Origin: Lysobacter antibioticus
GTDB taxonomy: Bacteria > Pseudomonadota > Gammaproteobacteria > Xanthomonadales > Xanthomonadaceae
Reading direction: 5' to 3'
NCBI RefSeq assembly: GCF_000731095.1
Contig: NZ_JMTZ01000007.1
Span: 1 to 64,000 of the forward strand
DNA: 64,000 nucleotides
Part shown: in pieces, positions 57,923 through 64,000 of the stretch
Layout of the letters: each line of letters begins with the position of its first letter
How positions within the stretch are numbered: position 1 is the stretch's first letter
Position numbers and translations under genes: made by a program
Notes under the pieces: model-generated
Seen by the model: the letters and a program-made list of their open reading frames with translations, nothing else
Database searches by the model: none
Told to the model about the DNA's origin: nothing

Positions 57923-58115
57923 GGTAGGAGCGGCGCAAGCCGCGACCGCGCCGATGCGATAGCCGGCGTACCCATCCAACAAACCGATGCTCCCGTCGCG
58001 ATGCAGACCAGGACGTAGCACCGCAAGGCGAAGCTTCGCGGTCGCGGCTCACGCCGCTCCTACAAAGGGTTACGCAGGCCTGATCAAGAACGGCGCAAGC
58101 CGCGGCCGCGCCGCC
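57923..58115. repeat. REP-type hairpin cluster (GTAGGAGCGGCG family)
   Basis: Copy A (57924-57953) reads GTAGGAGCGGCGCAAGCCGC then GACCGCG. Copy B (58028-58063) is inverted and contains GTCGCGGCTCACGCCGCTCC followed by TAC. A third, degenerate copy is at 58090-58115. Each unit folds into a short GCGGC-rich hairpin, and A and B together can pair over a long range. These are common REP elements of Pseudomonas, Xanthomonas and Lysobacter, here between two convergent genes. Confidence 0.85.
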
Positions 58116-58174
58116 AAAATCGCGCCGCCAAGATCCGGCGCGGCTAGCGCAGGCGAAACAACGCCGACCAGCGC

Positions 58175-58666
58175 TTACTTGACGATGCGCAGATGTCCGC
58201 CGCGACGCGGGCTTGGCGTCTGCGGGCCGCCATCGTCGTCGCCCTCCGGCGCCGGGTCGTTCGGCACCGAACTCAACATCGGCGGCGCCGAGTCGATCTC
58301 GTCATGGCCTTCGTCGAGCGCCGACTCTTCCATGCCCACGTCTTCCGGCAAGGCCATGCCCTGCCCGGTTTCGCGCGCATAGATCGCCAGCACCGCACCG
58401 ACCGGCACCGATACCGGATGGCTGACGCCGCCGAAGCGCGCGCTGAAGCGGATCAGGTCGTTGCCCATTTCCAGATGCGAGACCGCGCGGGCGGCGACAT
58501 TGAGGACGATCTTGCCGTCCTTGACCGCATGCGCCGGCACCTGCACCGCCGGACGCGTGGCGTCGACGAGCAGATGCGGGGTCATGCCGTTATCGGCGAT
58601 CCACTCGTACAGCGCCCGCAACAGGTAGGGGCGGTGGCTGGTCATCGGAGCACTGCTTTCGGTCAT
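58175..58666 (-). CDS. sspB: Stringent starvation protein B (ClpXP adaptor)
   Basis: Encodes 163 residues from 58666; ATG at 58645 is also possible. SspB binds ssrA tags and delivers substrates to ClpXP. The substrate-binding domain shows HRPYLLRALYEWIADNGMTP, VVNVAARAV-type strand VLNVAARAVSHLEMGND and ARFGGVSHPVSVPVGAVLAI. A long acidic linker leads to the C-terminal ClpX-binding tail GGHLRIVK. It follows sspA, as in most gammaproteobacteria. Confidence 0.96.
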   Translation of the reverse strand: MTESSAPMTSHRPYLLRALYEWIADNGMTPHLLVDATRPAVQVPAHAVKDGKIVLNVAARAVSHLEMGNDLIRFSARFGGVSHPVSVPVGAVLAIYARETGQGMALPEDVGMEESALDEGHDEIDSAPPMLSSVPNDPAPEGDDDGGPQTPSPRRGGHLRIVK

Positions 58667-58783
58667 ACGCACATTTTAGCGTCATGACGACGTGAACGAC
58701 GAGGCCGTCCCGTGCGATTACGGCCCCGTCCGTCGCGTCCCCGGTGCGGCCGCGCCGACGCGGCCCGGCCGCCCGGCCCCAGC

Positions 58784-59422
58784 TCAGGTCGGCATGTCGC
58801 GCAGCTTGCGTTCCTGGTCGGTCAGGCTGCGGGTGAAACCGGGGTTGCGGAAGATGCGGTTGCCGTAGTCCTCGATCGCCTTGCCGTCCTTCGGCATGGG
58901 CACGTCGAGCGAGGGCAGGCGCCAGATGATCGGCGCCATGGCGCAATCGGCCAGGCTCATTTCGGGGTTCAGGAAGAACTTGCTGGCCTTGAACAGCGGC
59001 ACCGAGGCGGTCAGCAGTTCCTTGAGGCGCTTACGCGCGGCTTCGGCCTGGGCCTTGTTGCCCATCTGGATGGCCTGGACCTGCGGCACCCAGTCGTGTT
59101 CCAGGCGCAGCATCGCCAGGCGCAGGCGCGCCCGCGACAGCGGGTCGACCGGCATCAGCGGCGGGTGCGGATAGCGCTCGTCGAGGTATTCGCTGACCAC
59201 GCTGGCCGCGTACAGGACCAGATCGCGCTCGACCAGGGTCGGGACGGAGTGATACGGGTTGAGGTCGACGAGGTCTTCGGGCGGATTCTGCGGATCGACC
59301 GGTATCAGGTCGTAGGTGACGCCTTTCGCCGCCAGCACCAGCCGGACCCGATGGCACAGCACGCAGTCGGTGGACGAAAACAGAGTCAGGGCATTACGCA
59401 TACGGGGGCTCGCCGCCATCAT
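58784..59422 (-). CDS. sspA: Stringent starvation protein A
   Basis: Encodes 212 residues with a glutathione S-transferase fold. It begins RNALTLFSSTDCVLCHRVRL, then LIPVDPQNPPEDLVDLNPYH and VPTLVERDLVLYAASVVSEY. Like other SspA, it is expected to bind RNA polymerase rather than catalyse transfer. It lies between petC and sspB, the conserved petABC-sspAB arrangement. Two adjacent ATGs (59422 and 59419) make the start slightly uncertain. Confidence 0.96.
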   Translation of the reverse strand: MMAASPRMRNALTLFSSTDCVLCHRVRLVLAAKGVTYDLIPVDPQNPPEDLVDLNPYHSVPTLVERDLVLYAASVVSEYLDERYPHPPLMPVDPLSRARLRLAMLRLEHDWVPQVQAIQMGNKAQAEAARKRLKELLTASVPLFKASKFFLNPEMSLADCAMAPIIWRLPSLDVPMPKDGKAIEDYGNRIFRNPGFTRSLTDQERKLRDMPT

Positions 59423-59593
59423 CGACCTCTCCAGCGACCGGAATCCGCCGGTCGCAAGACGCCCTCCACCCGCTGTGGAAAGTCGTCACGGCCTCGAGCC
59501 TGCCCCCTACCCCATGCGCAGCGACGCCGGCTCCTGCCGCCGTCGTGCGCTAGCCCGCGCCTCAGCGGCGCGGGCCTCCCTGCGGGGATCGGA

Positions 59594-60382
59594 TCAATGT
59601 TCCACGTCGCGCCAGTACTCGGTCTTCAACAGATACGCGATCAACGTGAACAACGCCAGGAACAGGATCACCCAAACGCCCAGACTCTGGCGCTTGAGCG
59701 CGGCCGGTTCGCCGGCGTACTCGAGGAATGTGGTGATATCGCGCGCCGCCGTCTTGAAGCCTTCGGCGTCGAGCTTGCCGGGCTGCGCGATCTTGAGGGC
59801 GTGCACCGGACGCTCGCCGGTGGCCTTGTCGAGTTCGCCGTACTCCGCATGCTGCAGACCCTGCAGTTCCCACAGCGGGTTCGGCATCGAGGCGTTCGGG
59901 AACAACTTGTTGTTCCAGCCCAGCGGACGGCTCTCGTCGAGGTAGAACGAGTTGAGATAGGTGTAGATCCAGTCGCTGCCGCGCACGCGCGAGATCACGC
60001 TGAGGTCCGGCGGCATCTTGCCGAACCACTGGTTGGCGTGTTCGGCGGTCATGTTGACCTGGATCTGCTCGCCGAACTTGGCGCCGGTGAAATTGAGGTT
60101 GTTCATGACCTCCGCTTCGGTCAGGCCCAGGTCCTCGGCGATGCGCGAGTAGCGCAGGTACTTCAGCGAATGACAGCCCGAGCAGTAGTTCATGTACAGC
60201 TGGGCGCCGCGCTGCAACGACGCGCGGTCGTTGAGGTCGGTACCCGACTGCATCAGGTCGCCGCCGCCGGAGGCGAAGGCGGTCGCCGACACGAGCAGGC
60301 CGGCGGCAAAGGTGGCGAGCTTCTTCACGATACGCATCTTATGGAAGGGCCGGCTGTGATCAATCGAGCTCAGGTTAGTCAT
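59594..60382 (-). CDS. petC: Cytochrome c1 of the bc1 complex
   Basis: Encodes 262 residues from the ATG at 60382, which overlaps the petB stop by 8 bases and has GGTGAAG upstream; a later ATG at 60337 would place the signal peptide (KKLATFAAGLLVSATAFA) at the very start. The heme c motif is NYCSGCHSLKYLRYSRIAED and the Met ligand lies in FGKMPPDLSVISRVRG. A C-terminal membrane anchor (LGVWVILFLALFTLIAYLLK) follows. It carries electrons from the Rieske protein to soluble cytochrome c. Confidence 0.96.
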   Translation of the reverse strand: MTNLSSIDHSRPFHKMRIVKKLATFAAGLLVSATAFASGGGDLMQSGTDLNDRASLQRGAQLYMNYCSGCHSLKYLRYSRIAEDLGLTEAEVMNNLNFTGAKFGEQIQVNMTAEHANQWFGKMPPDLSVISRVRGSDWIYTYLNSFYLDESRPLGWNNKLFPNASMPNPLWELQGLQHAEYGELDKATGERPVHALKIAQPGKLDAEGFKTAARDITTFLEYAGEPAALKRQSLGVWVILFLALFTLIAYLLKTEYWRDVEH

Positions 60383-61634
60383 GCATCTTCACCCGTTCCG
60401 GCACCGGCTTGGTCTTGTCGAGCTTGGTCCACAGCGGCATGGTGATGAAGAAGGCGAAATACAGGAAGGTCAGCACGCGGCCGATGATGGTCTCGACCGG
60501 GTCGGTACCCGGGCCGGCGCCGATCTTGCCGAGCCACAGGAAGCAGACCGCCAGCACCGCAAGCGCGAGCTTGCTCATCCAGCCGCGGAAGCGCACCGAC
60601 TTGACCTTGCTGCGGTCCAGCCACGGCACCAGGAACAGCACCGCGATCGCGCCGAACATCACCAGCACGCCCGAAAGCTTGTGCGGGATCACCCGCAACA
60701 TGGCGTAGTACGGGGTGTAGTACCAGACCGGCTTGATGTGCTCCGGCGTCACCAGTCGATTGGCTTCGCTGAAGTTGTCGTGCTCGAGGAACCAGCCGCC
60801 GAACGCCGGGGCGAAGAAGATGATGAACGCGGCGATGATCAGGAAGAAGCCGACGCCCACCAGATCCTTGACCGTGTAGTACGGGTGGAACGGGATGCTG
60901 TCGAGCGGCTTGCTGGCATCCCAGCGGTTGCCCTTGGGGCCCTTCTTGATGTCGACGCCGTCGGGGTTGTTGGAACCCACTTCGTGCAGCGCGCCCAGGT
61001 GCAGCACGACCAGCAGCAACAGCACCAGCGGCAGCGCGATCACGTGCAGCGCGAAGAAGCGGTTGAGGGTGGCGTCGCCGGGCAGGTAGTCGCCCATGAT
61101 CCACTCGGTCAGGCCGTTGCCGATCACCGGGATCGCGCCGAACAGCGAGATGATGACCTTAGCGCCCCAGAACGACATCTGGCCCCACGGCAGCACGTAG
61201 CCCATGAAGGCTTCGGCCATCAGCACCAGGTAGATCAGCATGCCGAGGATCCACACCAGCTCGCGCGGCTTCTGGTACGAGCCGTACAGCAGGCCGCGGA
61301 ACATGTGCAGGTAGACGACGATGAAGAACAGCGAGGCGCCGGTGCTGTGCATGTAGCGGATCAGCCAGCCCCACTCCACGTCGCGCATGATGTATTCGAC
61401 CGACGAGAACGCTTCGGCCGCGGACGGCTTGAAGTGCATCGTCAGGAAGATGCCGGTGACGATCTGGTTGACCAGCACCAGCAGCGCGAGCGAACCGAAG
61501 TAGTACCAGAGGTTGAAGTTCTTCGGCGCGTAGTACTCGGTCATGTGCTTGCGATAGAACGGCATCATGCCGGGCGCGCGAGCGGTGACCCAATCGAAGA
61601 CGTTGTTGGCGGTGCGGGTAATGACGTTGGACAT
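60375..61634 (-). CDS. petB: Cytochrome b of the bc1 complex
   Basis: Encodes 419 residues with eight membrane helices. Heme ligands are in the second and fourth helices (YMHSTGASLFFIVVYLHMFR; RFFALHVIALPLVLLLLVVL with LHLGALHEVGSNNP). The quinol-site PEWY-type segment reads TPEHIKPVWYYTPYYAMLRV, so PEHIKPVWY lies at the typical place. It is the quinol-oxidising core of complex III. Between petA (gap 3 bases) and petC (overlap). Confidence 0.97.
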   Translation of the reverse strand: MSNVITRTANNVFDWVTARAPGMMPFYRKHMTEYYAPKNFNLWYYFGSLALLVLVNQIVTGIFLTMHFKPSAAEAFSSVEYIMRDVEWGWLIRYMHSTGASLFFIVVYLHMFRGLLYGSYQKPRELVWILGMLIYLVLMAEAFMGYVLPWGQMSFWGAKVIISLFGAIPVIGNGLTEWIMGDYLPGDATLNRFFALHVIALPLVLLLLVVLHLGALHEVGSNNPDGVDIKKGPKGNRWDASKPLDSIPFHPYYTVKDLVGVGFFLIIAAFIIFFAPAFGGWFLEHDNFSEANRLVTPEHIKPVWYYTPYYAMLRVIPHKLSGVLVMFGAIAVLFLVPWLDRSKVKSVRFRGWMSKLALAVLAVCFLWLGKIGAGPGTDPVETIIGRVLTFLYFAFFITMPLWTKLDKTKPVPERVKMHD

Positions 61635-61637
61635 GAC

Positions 61638-62258
61638 TTACGCCGCTCCCTTCGGATCAACACCGATGACGATGGTGTTGTCGTTTTCGTAGTAGTGCGG
61701 AGGCACCAGCAGGTTGGTCGGGGCCGGCACGCCCTCGAACACGCGACCGGCCATGTCGAAACGCGACTTGTGGCAGGGGCAGAAGTAGCCGCCCTTCCAC
61801 TCCGGGTCGAACGCCTCGGGCCGGATCTCGGCCTTCATTTCCGGCGAGCAGCCCAGGTGCGTGCACAGGCCCACGAGCACCGAGATCTCGGGCTTGAGCG
61901 AGCGCAGTTCCGGGCTCTTCTCGCGCACGTACGCCGGCTGCTGGTCGACGTTCTCGGACTTGGGATCGCGCAGACGCCCGTCGAGGGTCGGCAGGATGTC
62001 GAGAATGGCCTTGGAGCGCTTGACGATCCAGATCGGCTGACCGCGCCATTCCATGACCAGGCGCTGGCCTTCGGTGAGGGCGCTGATATCGGCAGTCACC
62101 GGAGCGCCGGCGAGCTTGGCGCGCGCGCTGGGGTTCCAGGACTTGATGAAAGGCACCGCGGCAAAGCCGGCGCCCACGGCACCGACCACTGCTGTGGTCG
62201 CCGTCAGGAACCGACGTCGGCCCGTGTTGATAGGATCGTTGACCCCTTGGTTGGCCAT
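61638..62258 (-). CDS. petA: Rieske iron-sulfur protein of the bc1 complex
   Basis: Encodes 206 residues. An N-terminal twin-arginine-type segment (TGRRRFLTATTAVVGAVGAG) anchors it and targets it to the Tat system. The cluster-binding boxes are CTHLGCSPEM and CPCHKSRFDMAGRVFEGVPA with the two Cys and two His ligands. First gene of the petABC-sspAB cluster. GGAG precedes the ATG. Confidence 0.97.
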   Translation of the reverse strand: MANQGVNDPINTGRRRFLTATTAVVGAVGAGFAAVPFIKSWNPSARAKLAGAPVTADISALTEGQRLVMEWRGQPIWIVKRSKAILDILPTLDGRLRDPKSENVDQQPAYVREKSPELRSLKPEISVLVGLCTHLGCSPEMKAEIRPEAFDPEWKGGYFCPCHKSRFDMAGRVFEGVPAPTNLLVPPHYYENDNTIVIGVDPKGAA

Positions 62259-62631
62259 CCGGCACTCCGCAAAGCTGCAATTCGAAGTTACGCCGCACCG
62301 TCTGGCGCCAAAGGCGACCACATACCACTGGCGGAAGGCTGGCGGCTCAAAAGACGGGGAAGTGTAGCGGAAGCGTTAAGCGCCCGACAATCCGCCATGA
62401 CCGCGGAACGAGGATCAGCGCACGCCCGGAGGTGCCGAACGCCGGCGTCAAGACCTTGCCGGCGCGCCCCAGGCCGGGAAAAGGCCTGAAATCGGTGCGG
62501 TTCCGACACTGCACCGCCCTGCGCCCGACACCGGCCGAAGCAGGCGCCAGCGCGGAGCACGGCAAGGCCACCGCCGTCGGACGGATGAATCGGGAAGAGT
62601 CGGAGTGCGCCGAACGATCGGCGCGAGCTGG
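62259..62631. other. Region upstream of petA
   Basis: About 370 bases between petA and the lytic transglycosylase stop. It should hold the pet operon promoter. No gene is supported, and no clear boxes, hairpin with a T-run or repeat was seen. Confidence 0.4.
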
Positions 62632-63657
62632 TCAGCGGGCGACGGTCGATGCCGAGCGGTAGCGTTCGGCGAGCACCGCCACGCGCTGTACGTAACGCTG
62701 GGTCTCGCTGTAGGGCGGCACGCCCTTGTACTTGTCGACTGCGCCCTCGCCGGCGTTGTAGCCGGCCGCGGCCAGGGTCAGGTTGCCGTTGAAGCGCTTG
62801 AGCAGCCAGGCCAGGTACTGCACGCCGCCCTGGATGTTCTGGCCGGCGTCGAAGGCGTTGCCGACCCCGAACCGGCGCGCGGTCGCCGGCATCAGCTGCA
62901 TCAGCCCCTGCGCACCGACCCGCGACATGGCGTTGGGGTTGTAGGCCGATTCGGCGTGGATGATCGCGCGCACGATCGCTTCTTCGACCCCGTGTTGGCG
63001 CGCTGCCGCGGCGATTTCGGCCGAGAACGCCTCGGTGTTCAGGCGCAGGGTGCCGAAGTTGACGCCGGGCCGCGCCGCGCAGGCGAAGCAGCTCTCGATG
63101 AAGCTGTAGCGGATGGTCCGCACCGCCGAGACGTTGGCCAGGCCCTTGGGCCGCTTGCTCGTGTAGTGGCGTACGCCGTCCTTGATATAGGAATAGACCT
63201 GCCCCTGCACCAACCGGGTCGGCGCCGCCTGCGGGGCTGCCGGCACCGCGACCACCGGGGCAATGGCGTTGGACCCGGTCTGGCCCGGCGTGGCCTGGCC
63301 CGACGCGGCCGTAGCCGGTGCGAACGCGGCCGGCCTGAGCCCGGCCGCGGCCATGGTCGCAGCCGCGCCGCTGTAGGTGGCCGGGGGGTTGTTATGGATA
63401 GAGGCCGGGGCCGAGGTCGCGCTGCCCGAGCCGACCGAGCCCATCGCCGGCGGCGCATACGACACCGGGGTCGGGTTGCGCGGGCGGTTGGGACGGTTGA
63501 TGTACTGGCCGGCGACCACGCAGCTCGCGCCCTTGACCTTCTTGCTGACGTAGCTGCGCTCGCCCGAGGCGCTTTCGCAGCGGTAAACGGTACCGGCCAC
63601 GGCCGGCGCAATGGCCAGCAGGCAAACGGTCCCCAGCAGCAGCGAGCTCCCCCTCAT
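62632..63657 (-). CDS. Lytic transglycosylase with N-terminal DUF4124-like domain
   Basis: Encodes 341 residues. A signal peptide ends near AVA-GT. A short Cys-pair domain follows (VYRCESASGERSYVSKKVKG), then a Pro/Ala-rich linker to about residue 170. The C-terminal SLT domain contains the catalytic Glu in IIHAESAYNPNAMSRVGAQG, the LMQLMPATARRFGVGNAFDA motif and AAAGYNAGEGAVDKYKGVPP. It cleaves peptidoglycan between MurNAc and GlcNAc, leaving a 1,6-anhydro end, in the periplasm. The N-terminal domain resembles DUF4124. I chose the ATG at 63657 for its AGAGGACA site and signal peptide. Confidence 0.93.
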   Translation of the reverse strand: MRGSSLLLGTVCLLAIAPAVAGTVYRCESASGERSYVSKKVKGASCVVAGQYINRPNRPRNPTPVSYAPPAMGSVGSGSATSAPASIHNNPPATYSGAAATMAAAGLRPAAFAPATAASGQATPGQTGSNAIAPVVAVPAAPQAAPTRLVQGQVYSYIKDGVRHYTSKRPKGLANVSAVRTIRYSFIESCFACAARPGVNFGTLRLNTEAFSAEIAAAARQHGVEEAIVRAIIHAESAYNPNAMSRVGAQGLMQLMPATARRFGVGNAFDAGQNIQGGVQYLAWLLKRFNGNLTLAAAGYNAGEGAVDKYKGVPPYSETQRYVQRVAVLAERYRSASTVAR

Positions 63658-63813
63658 GGGCGGGAGTGTCCTCTGCCGCGCTTGCGCTGCCAAGTACTTG
63701 ATACAGAAACGTGACGCCCGGCCCGGCTCGGGCCCGCGAGAGCTGGCTTGGGGCTAAACTGGCGCCCCTTCCGGCGCGGATTAACCGCCGCCCTTCCCGG
63801 ACCCGGACTACCC

Positions 63814-64000
63814 ATGACCGACCTGCACCCCCTGCCCACGGCTCCGGCCGCCGGCTCCGCTTCCCCGCCCGCCACCGGCGCGTCGGGCGCAAAAAAGCTG
63901 TTCATCGAGACCCACGGTTGCCAGATGAACGAGTACGACTCGGCCAAGATGGCCGACGTGCTCGCCGCCAGCGACGGCCTCGAACTGACCCAGGACGTAA
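63814..64000 (+). CDS. miaB: tRNA (i6A37) methylthiotransferase, N-terminal part
   Basis: The first 62 codons run off the right edge. An extended Pro/Ala-rich N-terminus of about 30 residues leads into [20 protein letters not shown], the start of the MiaB/UPF0004 domain with the first of its cluster-binding Cys. MiaB adds the methylthio group to i6A37 of tRNAs such as tRNA-Phe. The related RimO and MtaB begin differently (THGCQMN identifies MiaB), but the SAM domain is not visible. Confidence 0.9.
   Translation, partial: MTDLHPLPTAPAAGSASPPATGASGAKKLFIETHGCQMNEYDSAKMADVLAASDGLELTQDV

Overview
The window is 64 kb of chromosomal, high-GC DNA from a gammaproteobacterium of the Xanthomonadaceae/Lysobacteraceae. 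A Lysobacter-like genome is the best guess. The signs are the very high GC3, the gene orders petA-petB-petC-sspA-sspB and thrS-infC-rpmI-rplT-pheS-pheT-ihfA-merR, the minor pilin set fimT-pilV-pilW-pilX-pilY1-pilE, an Oar-type TonB-dependent transporter, and GTAGGAGCGGC-type REP hairpins. The assignment rests on recognised families and gene order, not on a database search.

Layout. 1-3.9 kb: the 3' end of a DUF11 surface/adhesin-like protein, tRNA-Phe and small membrane or lipoprotein genes, with several stretches where no gene is seen. 4-10.8 kb: an acyl-CoA dehydrogenase, an HNH nuclease, a protein with a possible degenerate receiver domain, dxs, and an exported unknown translationally coupled to dxs. 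10.7-13.1 kb: a probable Fur-controlled membrane operon (DUF3649, PepSY, DUF3325). 13.4-18.5 kb: a TraB/GumN protein, a TetR regulator overlapping a PEP-synthase/rifampin-phosphotransferase-like dikinase, and a DUF1275 membrane protein. 18.6-25.6 kb: an alpha-glucan utilisation operon (TonB receptor, GH97 glucosidase, glucokinase). It keeps a perfect LacI-type operator, but the divergent LacI gene is a decayed remnant.

25.8-34.6 kb: tRNA-Pro and the translation supercluster merR, ihfA, pheT, pheS, rplT, rpmI, infC, thrS, all on the minus strand. thrS has a long leader with a promoter, a short reading frame with two Thr codons and a terminator hairpin ahead of the gene, which suggests transcription attenuation. 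infC appears to start at a non-canonical AUC/AUU codon. 34.7-39 kb: an acyltransferase-3/SGNH protein, tRNA-Val and uvrB. 39-46.3 kb: a tightly coupled type IV pilus operon. 46.8-53.8 kb: tRNA-Asn, ppnN, an Oar-like receptor, marC, an SDR lacking its catalytic Lys, and grxD. 54-64 kb: sodB, purK-purE, a Trm112-like gene with nadC, DUF3301, sspB-sspA, the cytochrome bc1 operon, a lytic transglycosylase and the start of miaB.

Most genes are housekeeping. I see no CRISPR array, prophage, transposase or large biosynthetic cluster. The most unusual content is regulatory or structural: intergenic inverted repeats built from GGGAAT-like units that fill gaps exactly from stop codon to start codon (including inside pheST), the thrS leader, the orphaned LacI operator, the 41-bp tandem duplication at the glucokinase stop codon, and the RPH-like dikinase locus.
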